From the NCBI GenBank assembly GCA_947623945.1, contig CANQHU010000002.1:39480-103479 (forward strand): 64,000 nt of DNA, read 5' to 3'. Each line of letters begins with the position of its first letter. Within the stretch, counting starts at the first letter, position 1. The notes under the pieces are model-generated. The model saw only the letters and a program-made list of their open reading frames with translations. It made no database searches and was not told the origin of the DNA. Below, piece after piece: positions 20,146 through 31,768 of this stretch. A program made the translations under genes and the position numbers. The stretch comes from an uncultured Clostridia bacterium (GTDB lineage Bacteria; Bacillota; Clostridia; TANB77; CAG-508).

Positions 20146-21510
20146 TTGAGACAGTATTTTGGAACAGATGGAATTAGGAGAATTGCAAATACAGAATTAT
20201 CACCTGCATTAGTTTATAAAGTAGCTAAGGCAGGTGCCTATGTTTTATCAAAACATACAGATCACAGACCAACAATTTTAATTGGAAGAGATACACGTAT
20301 TTCTGGAACTTTAATTGAAAGTGCTATGGTAGCAGGATTTTTAAGTTATGGAGCAAACGTAAAATTATTGGGTGTTATACCAACTCCAGCAGTAGCCTAT
20401 TTAACAAGAAAATTAAATGCAGATGCAAGTGTTGTTATCTCTGCATCACACAATACATATGAATTCAATGGAATAAAATATTTCAGCAATAAAGGAATGA
20501 AAATATCAGATTCTTTAGAAGAAGAAATAGAAGAAGTTATGGATTCAGGAAAATTAGATGATTTAACTGCAGTAAATGATAAAATTGGAGTTTCAGAATA
20601 TGCATTAGATTTAATTGATGAATATGTATATTTTTTCCGCAAGCAATTTGATGATGTAATTGAAAATAATAAAAAAGACGATTTTATTGTAGGTATAGAT
20701 ACTGCAAATGGTGCAACATCTTATGTAGCAGAAAAAATATTTAAATCTCTAGGAATAAATTATAAAATAATAAACAATAATCCAGATGGAATAAACATAA
20801 ATGAAAACTGTGGATCAACTCATTTAGAAGGACTAAAAAAATTTGTAGTAGAAAACAAATTAAGTTTAGGAGTTGCATATGATGGCGATGGAGATAGATG
20901 TTTAGCAGTAGATGAAAATGGAAATGAAATAGATGGCGATAAATTAATGGCAATTATAGCAAGCAACTTAAAAGAAAAAGGAAACTTAAAAAAAGATACA
21001 ATAGTTGCAACAGTTATGAGTAATTTAGGGCTAAATAAATATGCAAAAGAAAATGGATTAAACTTAGTTCAAACAAAAGTAGGAGACAGATATGTTTTAG
21101 AAGAAATGTTAAAAGAAGGATATAACATAGGAGGAGAGCAATCTGGGCACATTATATTATTAGACTATAATCCAACAGGGGATGGTATACTTACATCTTT
21201 AATGCTTATAAAAACTATTCTTGAAACAAACAAAAAAGCATCAGAACTTGGAAATATAGTAAAAATATATCCGCAAATATTAATAAATGCTAAAGTAAAT
21301 TCAGAAAAAAAATATGATTACGAAAAAAATGAAGAAATAAAAGAAGCAATTGAAAAACTAGAAAAAGAATTTGCAGGAAATGGAAGAGTTTTAATCAGAC
21401 CATCTGGAACAGAGCCATTAGTAAGGGTTATGATAGAGGGCGAAAATAAAGAATACATAACCAAAAAAGCAGAGCAAATAGCCAAATTAATAGAAGAAAA
21501 ATTATCGTAA
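20146..21510 (+). CDS. glmM: Phosphoglucosamine mutase
   Basis: A 454-residue enzyme converting glucosamine-6-phosphate to glucosamine-1-phosphate for UDP-GlcNAc. Motifs: FGTDGIRRIAN at the start, the phosphoserine loop VISASHNTYEFNGIKYF, metal loop YDGDGDRCLAVD, sugar loop GGEQSGH and RPSGTEPLVRV. The start is TTG 20146 with GAAGGAAAG upstream. Complete, with no in-frame CGG. It is co-directional with the CpsB phosphatase 17 bp upstream. Confidence 0.95.
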   Translation: MRQYFGTDGIRRIANTELSPALVYKVAKAGAYVLSKHTDHRPTILIGRDTRISGTLIESAMVAGFLSYGANVKLLGVIPTPAVAYLTRKLNADASVVISASHNTYEFNGIKYFSNKGMKISDSLEEEIEEVMDSGKLDDLTAVNDKIGVSEYALDLIDEYVYFFRKQFDDVIENNKKDDFIVGIDTANGATSYVAEKIFKSLGINYKIINNNPDGININENCGSTHLEGLKKFVVENKLSLGVAYDGDGDRCLAVDENGNEIDGDKLMAIIASNLKEKGNLKKDTIVATVMSNLGLNKYAKENGLNLVQTKVGDRYVLEEMLKEGYNIGGEQSGHIILLDYNPTGDGILTSLMLIKTILETNKKASELGNIVKIYPQILINAKVNSEKKYDYEKNEEIKEAIEKLEKEFAGNGRVLIRPSGTEPLVRVMIEGENKEYITKKAEQIAKLIEEKLS

Positions 21511-21553
21511 AAAAATTGTAATAAAAATGTCATAAAAAAGTAATAAAAAAAGA

Positions 21554-21582
21554 TTGATAAAAAATAAAATTAGTGGTACTAT
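21554..21582 (+). promoter_or_regulatory. Sigma-A-like promoter
   Basis: TTGATA (21554-21559), 17-bp spacer, TACTAT (21577-21582), upstream of the small membrane protein at 21624. Confidence 0.6.
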
Positions 21583-21623
21583 ATTATTAGTTATTATAAC
21601 AAAAGAAAATGGAGGGAATCGAA

Positions 21624-21962
21624 ATGTTTATTTTTGACATATCAAACGCACTAACTTTAATATTAATGTTGGCAGCAACAGTTTTACTAATATTTTTAGC
21701 ACAAGAAATTAAAAAAAGTTATATTAATGCTATCGTATTATTTGCATATTTAATTATACTAATTATGCATGTAGCTCAAATTGCTACATTATCAGAAGAA
21801 TATAGATATTTATTATCAACATTATCTAGATGTATAGCAATAGACTTTGTATTTGTTTTAATTAGTTTCTTTGCTTATCTATGGGTTGATGATATAGAAG
21901 CAAAAGCAGGCGGAAAGAAAAGCATTGATAACAGCTTAGATTGGTTTTGGAAAAAAGTATAA
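21624..21962 (+). CDS. Small integral membrane protein of unknown function
   Basis: A 112-residue protein with three hydrophobic segments (about 5-27, 35-56 and 70-88) and a charged C-terminus (WVDDIEAKAGGKKS). ATG 21624 has GGAGGG nine bases upstream; the earlier ATG at 21609 overlaps that site. It has its own promoter and terminator, so it is a single-gene unit. I do not recognise the family. Confidence 0.65.
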   Translation: MFIFDISNALTLILMLAATVLLIFLAQEIKKSYINAIVLFAYLIILIMHVAQIATLSEEYRYLLSTLSRCIAIDFVFVLISFFAYLWVDDIEAKAGGKKSIDNSLDWFWKKV

Positions 21963-21991
21963 AGAAAAAGTAAAAAACGAGATAAAAAGGG

Positions 21992-22020
21992 AGAACTTAA
22001 AAAACAAAGTTCTTCTTTTT
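21992..22020 (+). terminator. Rho-independent terminator
   Basis: AGAACTT stem with AAGTTCT and a T-rich tail, 30 bp after the small membrane protein. Confidence 0.75.
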
Positions 22021-22102
22021 ATATTTTAGGAAAGTCATATTATACATGGCAAATGAATATATATAGTTATAGGATAATTTTGTGGACAAGGAGAAAAGCC
22101 AA

Positions 22103-23309
22103 ATGTTTAATGTGACTGTAATAAAAATGAAAGACATAAAAAAATATTTAATAGGAATGATAATAACCATAATAGCAGTAGTAATAGGAAGCAATTATTT
22201 CTCTACAATTTCGGAAAAATCAAAAAAAGTACAAGAATCCATATTTCAAACTAGTATGGTAGAATGTTTAGAAAGAGCAGTACCAACAGTTGGAGTTGTA
22301 AATGAAGAAAAAGACAGCTTGCAAGAAGAAATTAGCAAAATAGAAAAAGAAAATAAATTACAGGGGATTTTAAATACGCAAATAAGCACAATAAAAACAA
22401 TACAAGAAAATATAAACGAAAAAAAAGTTGCAACTAAAGAAGAAGCAAAAGAACAGCCAAAAGAAGAAAATAAAGAAGAAAAAACGGAAGAAACAAAAGA
22501 AAATAAAGAAAACAAAGAAGAAAACACTGAAGAAAAATTACAAGATTCTGCAATGGCAACACAAGTAATAACAAACAATCCATTAAAAGAAAGTTTTAAT
22601 AGTCAATATCAAAACATAAAAATAAAAAACGAAACAGAATATCAATTAACAGAAGAAATGTTAACACCAGATGTCACAACAAAAAATAAAAACGTAATAT
22701 TATTTCATACACATACATGTGAAAGTTATACGTCAAGTGACGCCTATCCATATACACCAACGGGGAATTTTAGGACTACAGACTTAAACTATACAGTAGT
22801 TAAAGTAGGAACAGAATTAGAAAATAGATTAAAAGAATACAATTTTAATGTAGTGCATGACACAACATATCATGATTATCCATCATATAATGGATCATAT
22901 GCACATTCTTTAGCAACAGTAGAAAACTTAGTAAAAACAACGCCAAGTGATATCATTATAGATTTACATAGAGATGCAATAGGAAGTAGAAGCGATTATG
23001 CTCCAATTGTAAAAATTGGAGACAAAGATATTGCAGCTCAAATAATGTTTGTAATTCGGAACAAATAATAGTGGTTTATGGCATCCTAATTGGAATCAAA
23101 ATTTAAAATTTGCAATAAAAGTTCAACAAAAGGCAGAAGAACTTTATCCAGGATTATTTAAGCCAATAATGTTGACAAAATCAAGATACAATCAACATCT
23201 TGGAAAATGTGCAAGTATAATAGAAGTAGGAGCAACAGGAAATACTTTAGAACAATGCCTAACAAGCATGAAATATCTAGCAAAAGTTTTAAATGAAGTT
23301 ACAAAATAA
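22103..23309 (+). CDS. spoIIP: Stage II sporulation protein P, +1 frameshift at CGG
   Basis: A 401-residue SpoIIP: one N-terminal membrane anchor (about 14-34), a long Glu/Lys-rich linker, and the amidase/endopeptidase domain with FHTHTCESYTSSD, DLHRDAIGSR, NSGLWHPNWNQNL and ASIIEVGATGNT. It degrades septal peptidoglycan with SpoIID/SpoIIM during engulfment. The frame breaks at CGG 23057-23059; skipping C23057 restores FVIGTNNSGLWHPN. The unshifted product would stop after three more codons and lose the terminal catalytic region. ATG 22103 follows AAGGAG by nine bases. Confidence 0.9.
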
Positions 23310-23314
23310 TAGTG

Positions 23315-23343
23315 TTGCAAAAAAAAATCAAGTATGATATAAT
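23315..23343 (+). promoter_or_regulatory. Sigma-A promoter
   Basis: TTGCAA (23315-23320), 17-bp spacer, TATAAT (23338-23343), 21 bp before ATG 23365. Confidence 0.7.
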
Positions 23344-23364
23344 CAAGCAAATGAGGTGTAAAAA

Positions 23365-23703
23365 ATGTCAATATTAATGGCAGTATATATATTAATTTTT
23401 GTAATATTTGCTTTAGTTGCTTATGCAATATTGCAAATAAAATTATTTGGTATAAAAATAAAAGATTTTTGGACTTTTATTGAAGCAAATCAAATGTTAG
23501 ATAAATTATATAAATTTGCTAGGCAATATGAAAGCATGTCACCACAAGAGCAATTAATTTATCTAGCAGAAGCAGAAAAAATATTCAAGGCTTTTGATAA
23601 TGTCCCAGACACATTATGGGAAGAAGAATATGATAAATATAAAACAGTATTATCAAAATATAAAGATATAAAAATGATTCGTTGGGCAGAAGAAAACAAA
23701 TAA
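23365..23703 (+). CDS. Membrane-anchored protein of unknown function (112 aa)
   Basis: A 112-residue protein with one N-terminal membrane helix (about 5-27) and a helical, charged cytoplasmic part. RBS GAGGTG precedes ATG 23365. It has its own promoter directly after spoIIP. I do not recognise a family, and nothing in the sequence points to a function. Confidence 0.65.
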   Translation: MSILMAVYILIFVIFALVAYAILQIKLFGIKIKDFWTFIEANQMLDKLYKFARQYESMSPQEQLIYLAEAEKIFKAFDNVPDTLWEEEYDKYKTVLSKYKDIKMIRWAEENK

Positions 23704-23708
23704 AAAAT

Positions 23709-23740
23709 AGGACTGAACTATATTTTAAAAGTTCAGTCCT
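23709..23740 (-). terminator. Terminator of the HD-domain gene (possibly bidirectional)
   Basis: Perfect ten-bp stem AGGACTGAAC/GTTCAGTCCT between convergent genes. The T-run after the stem lies on the minus strand, so it best terminates the HD-domain gene. Confidence 0.8.
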
Positions 23741-23757
23741 TAAAAATATTATTCAAT

Positions 23758-24294
23758 TTAAATTCTAATAACTAATAAACTTAGTAACAAATAAGCATAA
23801 CGAGAAGCCTTTCTCATTAATATTCTATTTTTCATTATTTCTAAAGATTCAGAAAGAGCACAATATTTATCAACAAAAGTTAAAATAAAACCTTCAAATG
23901 ATTTTGGAACAGCAAGGGTAACTGGCCACATATGTTTTAAAATAATGTCTTTTTCTTTATCATTTAAATCAAACAATTTACTTGCATTTTCACAAGCAGT
24001 TTTTCCATGAGTGAAAGCATGAAGGCCTTTTCTACCATCTTGTCTTTTTCGCCAATCATATAAAAACAAATCATGAAGCATTGCTGCACGCGTAGCAGAT
24101 ATATAATCTAAGTGATATTTTTTACAAATAAGAAAACAATAATAAGCTGCAACATAACAATGTTCATAACAACTAGTTTCATAGTGTTGTCTGTAGTTTT
24201 TCATTTGTTGAACTGTATCATTTGCAACTAAATCTTTTATAATATTTTGAAATTCTTCATCTGCTTCAGAAGAAGCCTGTATGTATGGTTTCAT
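23758..24294 (-). CDS. HD-domain phosphohydrolase
   Basis: A 178-residue HD protein. The metal ligands appear as HCYVAAYYCF with AAMLHDLFLYDW and further histidines in HAFTHGKTA and ILKHMWPV. Likely a phosphohydrolase acting on nucleotides, but the substrate is not evident. GAGGT precedes the ATG on the minus strand. It is convergent with the 112-residue gene and faces the same way as asd, 81 bp away. Confidence 0.8.
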   Translation of the reverse strand: MKPYIQASSEADEEFQNIIKDLVANDTVQQMKNYRQHYETSCYEHCYVAAYYCFLICKKYHLDYISATRAAMLHDLFLYDWRKRQDGRKGLHAFTHGKTACENASKLFDLNDKEKDIILKHMWPVTLAVPKSFEGFILTFVDKYCALSESLEIMKNRILMRKASRYAYLLLSLLVIRI

Positions 24295-24375
24295 ATTAAA
24301 TACCTCGTATTTTCATATGTATTTCACTATTAATTATACCATTTTATAATAAATAATGCAAATTTTGTCTATTAA

Positions 24376-25362
24376 TTATTGGATTAGTTTTTCTAATATT
24401 TGTATTGCATTAGAAGCGGCACCTTTTCTTAAATTATCACTAACAACCCATAAATTTATACCATGTTCAACACTAAAATCACGTCTTATTCTGCCAACAT
24501 AGACTTCATCAGTTCCATCTGCTTTACTAGCTAATGGATAGAAATTTTTTTCTGGATTATCAACTACAATAATTCCAGGAGATTTTTCAAACAAAATTCT
24601 AACATCATAAATGTCAAAGTCTTGTTCTAATTCTACATTAATTGATTCACCATGGCAATTGCGCACAGGAACTCTTACTGTCGTTGCTGTTATTTTTAAA
24701 TCTGGACGATGTAAAATTTTTCTAGTTTCATTAATCATTTTATATTCTTCTTTGGTATAACCATGCTCCATAAAAACATCAATATGAGGAATGCAATTAT
24801 TGTAAATTGAATAAGGGAATTTTTTTAATTTATCTCCATCTGCTTTCGTTTCTAAATCTTCAATTCCATATCTTCCTGCGCCAGAAACTGCCTGATAAGT
24901 AGAATATACAATTCTTTTAATTTTAAAATTATCATCTAAAACCTTTAATGGTAAAACAGCTTGTATAGTAGAACAATTAGGGTTTGCAATAATTCCATTA
25001 TTTTTTGAAATATCTTCTGGATTAACTTCTGGAACAACCAAAGGAACATTTTCATCCATACGGAAAACACTACTGTTATCAATTACTATACAACCTTTAG
25101 AACTAGCAATAGGTGCATATTTTTCAGAAACACTACCTCCAGCACAAAAAATTGCAAAATCAAAGTGATGATCAAAAGACTTTTCTGTTAATTCGCAAAT
25201 TACATAATCTTCTCCTAAAAATTTAATTTTTCTACCAGCAGATTTTGAAGATGAAAATAAAGTATAAGTTACATTTTTAAAATTTTTTTCTTCTAATACT
25301 TTTAAAGCAGTTCGACCAACTAAACCACTTGCGCCAACAATGGATACCTGATAATTAGACAA
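24376..25362 (-). CDS. asd: Aspartate-semialdehyde dehydrogenase
   Basis: A 328-residue enzyme of the lysine/threonine/diaminopimelate pathway reducing aspartyl phosphate to the semialdehyde. Motifs: VGASGLVGRTALKVLEE at the N-terminus, FCAGGSVSEKYAP, active-site Cys in ANPNCSTIQ, and the C-terminal substrate-binding VRVPVRNCHGESI. Start is TTG 25362, preceded by AAGGAGGAG on the minus strand. No CGG codon. It stands alone, without other lysine-pathway genes in the window. Confidence 0.93.
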   Translation of the reverse strand: MSNYQVSIVGASGLVGRTALKVLEEKNFKNVTYTLFSSSKSAGRKIKFLGEDYVICELTEKSFDHHFDFAIFCAGGSVSEKYAPIASSKGCIVIDNSSVFRMDENVPLVVPEVNPEDISKNNGIIANPNCSTIQAVLPLKVLDDNFKIKRIVYSTYQAVSGAGRYGIEDLETKADGDKLKKFPYSIYNNCIPHIDVFMEHGYTKEEYKMINETRKILHRPDLKITATTVRVPVRNCHGESINVELEQDFDIYDVRILFEKSPGIIVVDNPEKNFYPLASKADGTDEVYVGRIRRDFSVEHGINLWVVSDNLRKGAASNAIQILEKLIQ

Positions 25363-25485
25363 TTTAATCTCCTCCTTAAATTTTTATTTTCTTATAAGAA
25401 TATGTTTATATTTTTTAATTAATACCATTTTATCACAAAATTAAAAGTTATATTGTCTTTTTTAAAAAAATAGTATATAAATATA

Positions 25486-25514
25486 TTGAACAATTCATAA
25501 AATTACTATATAAT
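25486..25514 (+). promoter_or_regulatory. Sigma-A promoter of the TIGR00266 gene
   Basis: TTGAAC (25486-25491), 17-bp spacer, TATAAT (25509-25514), 25 bp before ATG 25540. Confidence 0.8.
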
Positions 25515-25539
25515 GAGGATGTAAAAGGAGGAAAGAAAG

Positions 25540-26214
25540 ATGGAAGCAAAAATTATAGGAGAAACATTACCAGCAGTTATTTGTAAATTACAAAAGGGAG
25601 AATCTGTACTTACCGAAAATGGTGGAATGAGTTGGATGGATGAAGGAATTGAGATGAAAACCACAACAAATGGTGGAATTATGAAAGGAATTGGAAGAGC
25701 ATTTGCAGGAGAATCTTTATTTATGAATGTATATACTGCAAGTAAAGATGATGTAGAAATAGGATTTTCATCATGTTTTCCAGGAAAAATTCTACAATTT
25801 GATTTAGAAGAAGGATCAACAATTATTGCACAAAAAAGAGCATTTCTTTGTTCAGAAAACACAGTAGATATTTCAATACAATTCCGTAAAAAGCTAGGAG
25901 CTGGATTTTTTGGAGGAGAAGGATTTATTATGCAAAAAATCACAGGACCTGGAAAAGTATTTTTAGAAATTGATGGAACAGTTGTAAAAAAAGAATTACA
26001 AGCAGGTGAAAAATTAAAAGTAGACAATGGATATGTAGCTGCAATGACAAAAGATGTAAAATTAGATATAGAAACAGTAAAAGGTGTAAAAAATATTGTA
26101 TTTGGAGGAGAAGGACTATTTTTAACAACACTAGAAGGACCAGGAACAGTATGGTTACAAACTATGCCTATTTCTAAATTATCAAGCAGTTTAATGGTTG
26201 GAACAGCAAAATAA
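25540..26214 (+). CDS. TIGR00266/AIM24 family protein
   Basis: A 224-residue beta-rich protein of the TIGR00266 (AIM24) family, shown by VCKLQKGESVLTENGGMSWM, the repeated GGEG-L/F-F-T motifs (GFFGGEGFIMQKITGPG and VFGGEGLFLTTLEGPG) and WLQTMP near the end. The molecular function is not established. RBS AAAGGAGG. It is followed 29 bp later by a flavoprotein gene. Confidence 0.85.
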   Translation: MEAKIIGETLPAVICKLQKGESVLTENGGMSWMDEGIEMKTTTNGGIMKGIGRAFAGESLFMNVYTASKDDVEIGFSSCFPGKILQFDLEEGSTIIAQKRAFLCSENTVDISIQFRKKLGAGFFGGEGFIMQKITGPGKVFLEIDGTVVKKELQAGEKLKVDNGYVAAMTKDVKLDIETVKGVKNIVFGGEGLFLTTLEGPGTVWLQTMPISKLSSSLMVGTAK

Positions 26215-26243
26215 GACTTTTAACAAAGAGGAGAGGATAAATA

Positions 26244-26864
26244 ATGAAAGTTATTTTAGTAAATGGAAGCCCACATGAAAAGGGGTGTACATATACAGCG
26301 TTAAAAGAAGTAGAAGAAAGTCTAAATAAAAATGGAATAGAAACAGAAATATTTTGGATTGGAAATAAACCAATAGCAGGATGTTTAGGATGTGGAAATT
26401 GTTTAAAAACAGGAGAATGTTTTGTAAAAGATAAAGTAAATGAATTCTTAGAAAAAGTACCAAAAACAGATGGATTTGTATTTGGAACACCAGTACATTT
26501 TGCTGCAAGTTCAGGAATGTTATCATCTTTTATGGATAGAGCATTTTATGGTAGAAGAAATCTATTTAGCAACAAACCTGCAGCTAGTGTAGCAAGTTGT
26601 AGAAGAGGAGGAGCAACTGCAACTTTAGATGAAATAAACAAATACTTTGGAATTAGCAATATGCCAATTGTATCTTCTCAATATTGGAACATGGTGCATG
26701 GAACGACCCCGGAAGAAGTAAAACAAGATGAAGAAGGAATGCAAACAATGAGGACACTTGCTAACAATATGGCTTGGTTACTAAAATCTATAGAAGCAGG
26801 AAAAAAGCAAGGATTAGAATTGCCAAAAAATGAAAATATTATATCAACTAATTTTATAAGATAG
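26244..26864 (+). CDS. NADPH-dependent FMN reductase/flavodoxin-family protein
   Basis: A 206-residue protein with the flavodoxin-like start VILVNGSPHEKGCTYTAL, a CLGCGNCLKTGEC cysteine cluster (about 48-60) typical of iron-sulfur flavoproteins, FGTPVHFAASSGML and a SCRRGGA motif. It probably binds FMN and acts in electron transfer or detoxification. RBS AGAGGAGAGG lies before ATG 26244. Confidence 0.85.
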   Translation: MKVILVNGSPHEKGCTYTALKEVEESLNKNGIETEIFWIGNKPIAGCLGCGNCLKTGECFVKDKVNEFLEKVPKTDGFVFGTPVHFAASSGMLSSFMDRAFYGRRNLFSNKPAASVASCRRGGATATLDEINKYFGISNMPIVSSQYWNMVHGTTPEEVKQDEEGMQTMRTLANNMAWLLKSIEAGKKQGLELPKNENIISTNFIR

Positions 26865-26898
26865 TTTTTTTAGGGTATAATATTTATAAAAAGAAAGA

Positions 26899-27666
26899 GT
26901 GAATAAATTGGACAAAAGAGGTAAAATAGGAGTTTTTGATTCAGGAATTGGAGGCATAACTGTATTAAAAGAAATAATAAAAGTTTTACCAAATGAAGAT
27001 TATATGTATTATAGTGACTCTAAAAATAATCCATATGGAGATAGAACAGATGAAGAAATCAAGCAATTATGTGATAATATAGTTAAATATTTTATAGATA
27101 AAGACTGTAAAATCATCGTAATTGCTTGTAATACAGCAAGTAGCAAAGCATCAGATTTTTTAAGGAAAAAATATCCCAAAATGACATTTATTGCAATTGA
27201 GCCAGCCTATAAAATGGTTCATGATTATGCTTATGAAAAGCCAACATTAGTAATGGCAACAAAAGGAACAATTGAAAGTGAAAAATTTAATCTATTATTA
27301 AAAAAATATGACAATCATAAAACTTATTTATTGCCATGTGTAGGACTAGCTGATAGAATAGAAAATGGAAATGAAGAGGAAATTAAAAGATATTTAAATG
27401 AAAATATAGGAGCATACAAAGGAAAAGTAGAAAATGTTGTGCTAGGCTGTACACATTACCCACTAATACAAGAAGAAATAAAAGAAGTATTAGGACAAGT
27501 TAATTTTTTTAATGGTGCACCTAATCTTGCAAAACATTTAAAACATGTGTTGCAAGAAAAAAATTTATTAAATGATGTTGGAACTGGAAAAATAGAGTTT
27601 AAAGATTCACAAAAATTAGAAGAAAAAGAAAGAAAGTTTTTCAAAATTTTAAAAGAAGAACTTTAG
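26899..27666 (+). CDS. murI: Glutamate racemase
   Basis: A 255-residue racemase supplying D-glutamate for peptidoglycan. Motifs: GVFDSGIGGITVLKEI with the conserved Asp/Ser, SDSKNNPYG, catalytic Cys in IACNTASS and second Cys in GCTHYPLI. Start is GTG 26899 after AAAGAAAG; the TTG three codons later is an alternative. No CGG codon. Confidence 0.93.
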   Translation: MNKLDKRGKIGVFDSGIGGITVLKEIIKVLPNEDYMYYSDSKNNPYGDRTDEEIKQLCDNIVKYFIDKDCKIIVIACNTASSKASDFLRKKYPKMTFIAIEPAYKMVHDYAYEKPTLVMATKGTIESEKFNLLLKKYDNHKTYLLPCVGLADRIENGNEEEIKRYLNENIGAYKGKVENVVLGCTHYPLIQEEIKEVLGQVNFFNGAPNLAKHLKHVLQEKNLLNDVGTGKIEFKDSQKLEEKERKFFKILKEEL

Positions 27667-27678
27667 GGAGGAATGGTT

Positions 27679-27882
27679 ATGAAAAACAGAGGAGAAAAAG
27701 GTTCAATTGTGTTATTAGTAAGTGTATCTTGTTTGTTTATTTTAACAGTACTTGTAATTCTTTTTATGAATTTACAGAACAAAAAGCAAAGTCAAGAAAG
27801 GCAGTTAGATAAAATAACACAAGAATATGAAGTAACAAACCAAGATATGGAACAAATTTATTCTGAAAAAACCAATAATTAA
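27679..27882 (+). CDS. Small prepilin-like membrane protein
   Basis: A 67-residue protein starting with a short basic leader (KNRGEKG) and one hydrophobic helix (about 10-30), followed by a Gln/Glu/Lys-rich coiled segment. The Gly-Ser before the helix resembles a prepilin processing site, though no Glu at +5 is visible. GGGAGG lies seven bases before ATG 27679; ATG 27673 is too close. Function unknown. Confidence 0.6.
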   Translation: MKNRGEKGSIVLLVSVSCLFILTVLVILFMNLQNKKQSQERQLDKITQEYEVTNQDMEQIYSEKTNN

Positions 27883-27900
27883 AAAATCAAAATGTATGGT

Positions 27901-27939
27901 GTTGTCAAAATTAGCAAGAGTATTTTGGCAACTTTTTTT
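27901..27939 (+). terminator. Rho-independent terminator before hrcA
   Basis: Eleven-bp near-perfect stem (GTTGTCAAAAT/ATTTTGGCAAC) and seven T. Confidence 0.85.
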
Positions 27940-27989
27940 GAGTCAAAAATTAATTCACAAAGAATTCACAAAAAAATTAGCAGAAAGTA

Positions 27990-28018
27990 TTGACAAGTGC
28001 TAAATATGGGTATAATAT
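27990..28018 (+). promoter_or_regulatory. Heat-shock operon promoter
   Basis: TTGACA (27990-27995) with TATAAT at 28011 (15-bp spacer) or TAATAT at 28013 (17-bp spacer), just upstream of the CIRCE element. Confidence 0.75.
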
Positions 28019-28027
28019 ATAGTAAGT

Positions 28028-28054
28028 TTAGCAATCAAAGTAAAAGAGTGCTAA
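28028..28054 (+). promoter_or_regulatory. CIRCE operator
   Basis: TTAGCAATC-N9-GAGTGCTAA, one mismatch from the CIRCE consensus. It is the HrcA binding site, placed in the leader of the operon HrcA controls. Confidence 0.92.
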
Positions 28055-28068
28055 AAGAGGTGAAAAAA

Positions 28069-29076
28069 TTGTTAGATGAAAGAAAAAAGAAAGTCTTACA
28101 AGCAATAGTAGAAGAATATATAAACACAGCAGAGCCAGTCAGTTCAAACAGTTTAACAAACAATTATGGATTAAACTGCAGTAGTGCAACAATTCGAAAC
28201 GAAATGGCAGAATTAGAAAAAATAGGATATTTAGACAAAACACATACCTCAAGTGGAAGAATTCCATCAGCAAAAGGGTACAGATACTATGTTGATGAAC
28301 TAATAAATGATCAAGCAATAAGTTTAGAAGAAATCAAATACATTAGTTCAAAATTAGAAACAAAAGTAAATGAAATAGAAGAACTAACAAAAATTACAGC
28401 AAATACAATTTCAGAAGTTACACATTACACAACAGTATCAATAGGACCAAAAACAACAAGCCAATTAATAGAAGAAATCAAATTCATCTTACTAGGATCC
28501 AGAATGATTATGGCAGTTATACTAACAGATACAGGTTTAGTAAAAGAAACAATAATAAAATTTGACGAAGACATAAACCAAAAGCAAGTTGAAACAATGA
28601 ACTATATGTTCAACAACAAACTAAAAGGGCAACCAATAGAAACAATAGACAGGCCATTAGAAGAATATTTATATGATGAAATGACATATAGCGTAAATGT
28701 AATAAAGCCAATAATTGAGCAAATAAAAAAAGTATTAGAAGAAGACAAAATATATTTAGAAGGAGCAAATAAATCATTTGACCTCCCAGAATTCAACAGT
28801 TTAGAAGTAGCCAAAAATTTTGTTAATATTTTAGATACAAAAGAATTAGTATCAGACATGTTAAACACAGGATTTGCAGAAGATATTAACATTTATATTG
28901 GTGAAGAAAACCAAAAAGAAGAACTAAAAGATTTTAGTGTAGTAACATTTAAGCATAAAGTAAATGGAAAAGACTTAGGAACAATAGGAATTATAGGACC
29001 AAAACGAATGGACTATTCAAAAGTAATTTCAGTCATGAAATATATTAGCAAAAAATTAGATGACAATAATAAATAG
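28069..29076 (+). CDS. hrcA: Heat-inducible transcriptional repressor HrcA
   Basis: A 335-residue repressor starting MLDERKKKVLQAIVEEYI, with a winged helix (SSATIRNEMAELEKIGYL, SSGRIPSAKGYRYYVDEL) and the C-terminal dimerisation/inserted domains. Start is TTG 28069 after GAGGTG; upstream in-frame codons run through the CIRCE and promoter and are not coding. It represses the grpE-dnaK-dnaJ operon through CIRCE. Single frame, no CGG. Confidence 0.95.
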   Translation: MLDERKKKVLQAIVEEYINTAEPVSSNSLTNNYGLNCSSATIRNEMAELEKIGYLDKTHTSSGRIPSAKGYRYYVDELINDQAISLEEIKYISSKLETKVNEIEELTKITANTISEVTHYTTVSIGPKTTSQLIEEIKFILLGSRMIMAVILTDTGLVKETIIKFDEDINQKQVETMNYMFNNKLKGQPIETIDRPLEEYLYDEMTYSVNVIKPIIEQIKKVLEEDKIYLEGANKSFDLPEFNSLEVAKNFVNILDTKELVSDMLNTGFAEDINIYIGEENQKEELKDFSVVTFKHKVNGKDLGTIGIIGPKRMDYSKVISVMKYISKKLDDNNK

Positions 29077-29095
29077 GAAGGAGTGCAAATAAAAA

Positions 29096-29627
29096 ATGGC
29101 AGAAAAAGAAAATCAAGAAGAATTAGAAAAAAAAGAAAACACAGAAAACAACGAAAAAAATCAAAAAGAAAATCAAGAAAAAAATAATCAGGGAGAAATG
29201 GTATCAAAACAAGATTACGATGAATTAGATGACAGATATAAAAGAATTTTAGCAGAATTTGAAAACTTTAAAAAAAGAAACAGCAAAGAAAGAGAAACAC
29301 TATATAATTCAATACTTTCAGACGTCATTGAAATTATACTTCCAGTTGTAGACAACCTAGAAAATGCAGTAAAAGTAGAAACACGGAGACGAAGAATACA
29401 AAAAAGGAATTGAATTAGTATTAAAGCAACTAAAAGACGTATTAGCATCAAAAGGAGTAGAAGAAATAAAAGCAGTAGGAGAAACTTTTGATCCATCTCT
29501 TCATGAAGCAGTAAGTAGTATTCAAGATGAAAATTTAGGAGAAAAAGAAATAGCGCAAGAATTTAGAAAAGGTTACAAAATAGGCTCAAGAGTAATTAGA
29601 CATTCAATGGTAGTAGTTGCAAACTAA
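29096..29627 (+). CDS. grpE: Nucleotide exchange factor GrpE, +1 frameshift at CGG
   Basis: A 176-residue DnaK exchange factor: charged N-terminal coiled coil, YKRILAEFENFKKRNSKE and the C-terminal beta domain (FDPSLHEAVS, GYKIGSRVIRHSMVVVAN). The frame breaks at CGG 29384-29386; skipping C29384 gives Gly-Asp-Glu-Glu and joins the halves. Without the shift the beta domain that contacts DnaK would be missing. RBS AGGAAGGAG. An inverted-repeat element follows the stop by zero bases. Confidence 0.92.
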
Positions 29628-31692
<2,065 letters not shown>

Positions 31693-31702
31693 TAAAGGAA
31701 TT

Positions 31703-31730
31703 GAGGGGTTTTCTTAAAAATCCCTCTTTC
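31703..31730 (+). terminator. Weak terminator/attenuator between dnaK and dnaJ
   Basis: GAGGGGTTTT pairs with AAAAATCCCTC, followed by TTTC. It could reduce transcription into dnaJ, as is common in these operons. Confidence 0.55.
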
Positions 31731-31768
31731 TAAGAAAGTTTAAGTTGTCTTGGAATTGGGGGAGAACA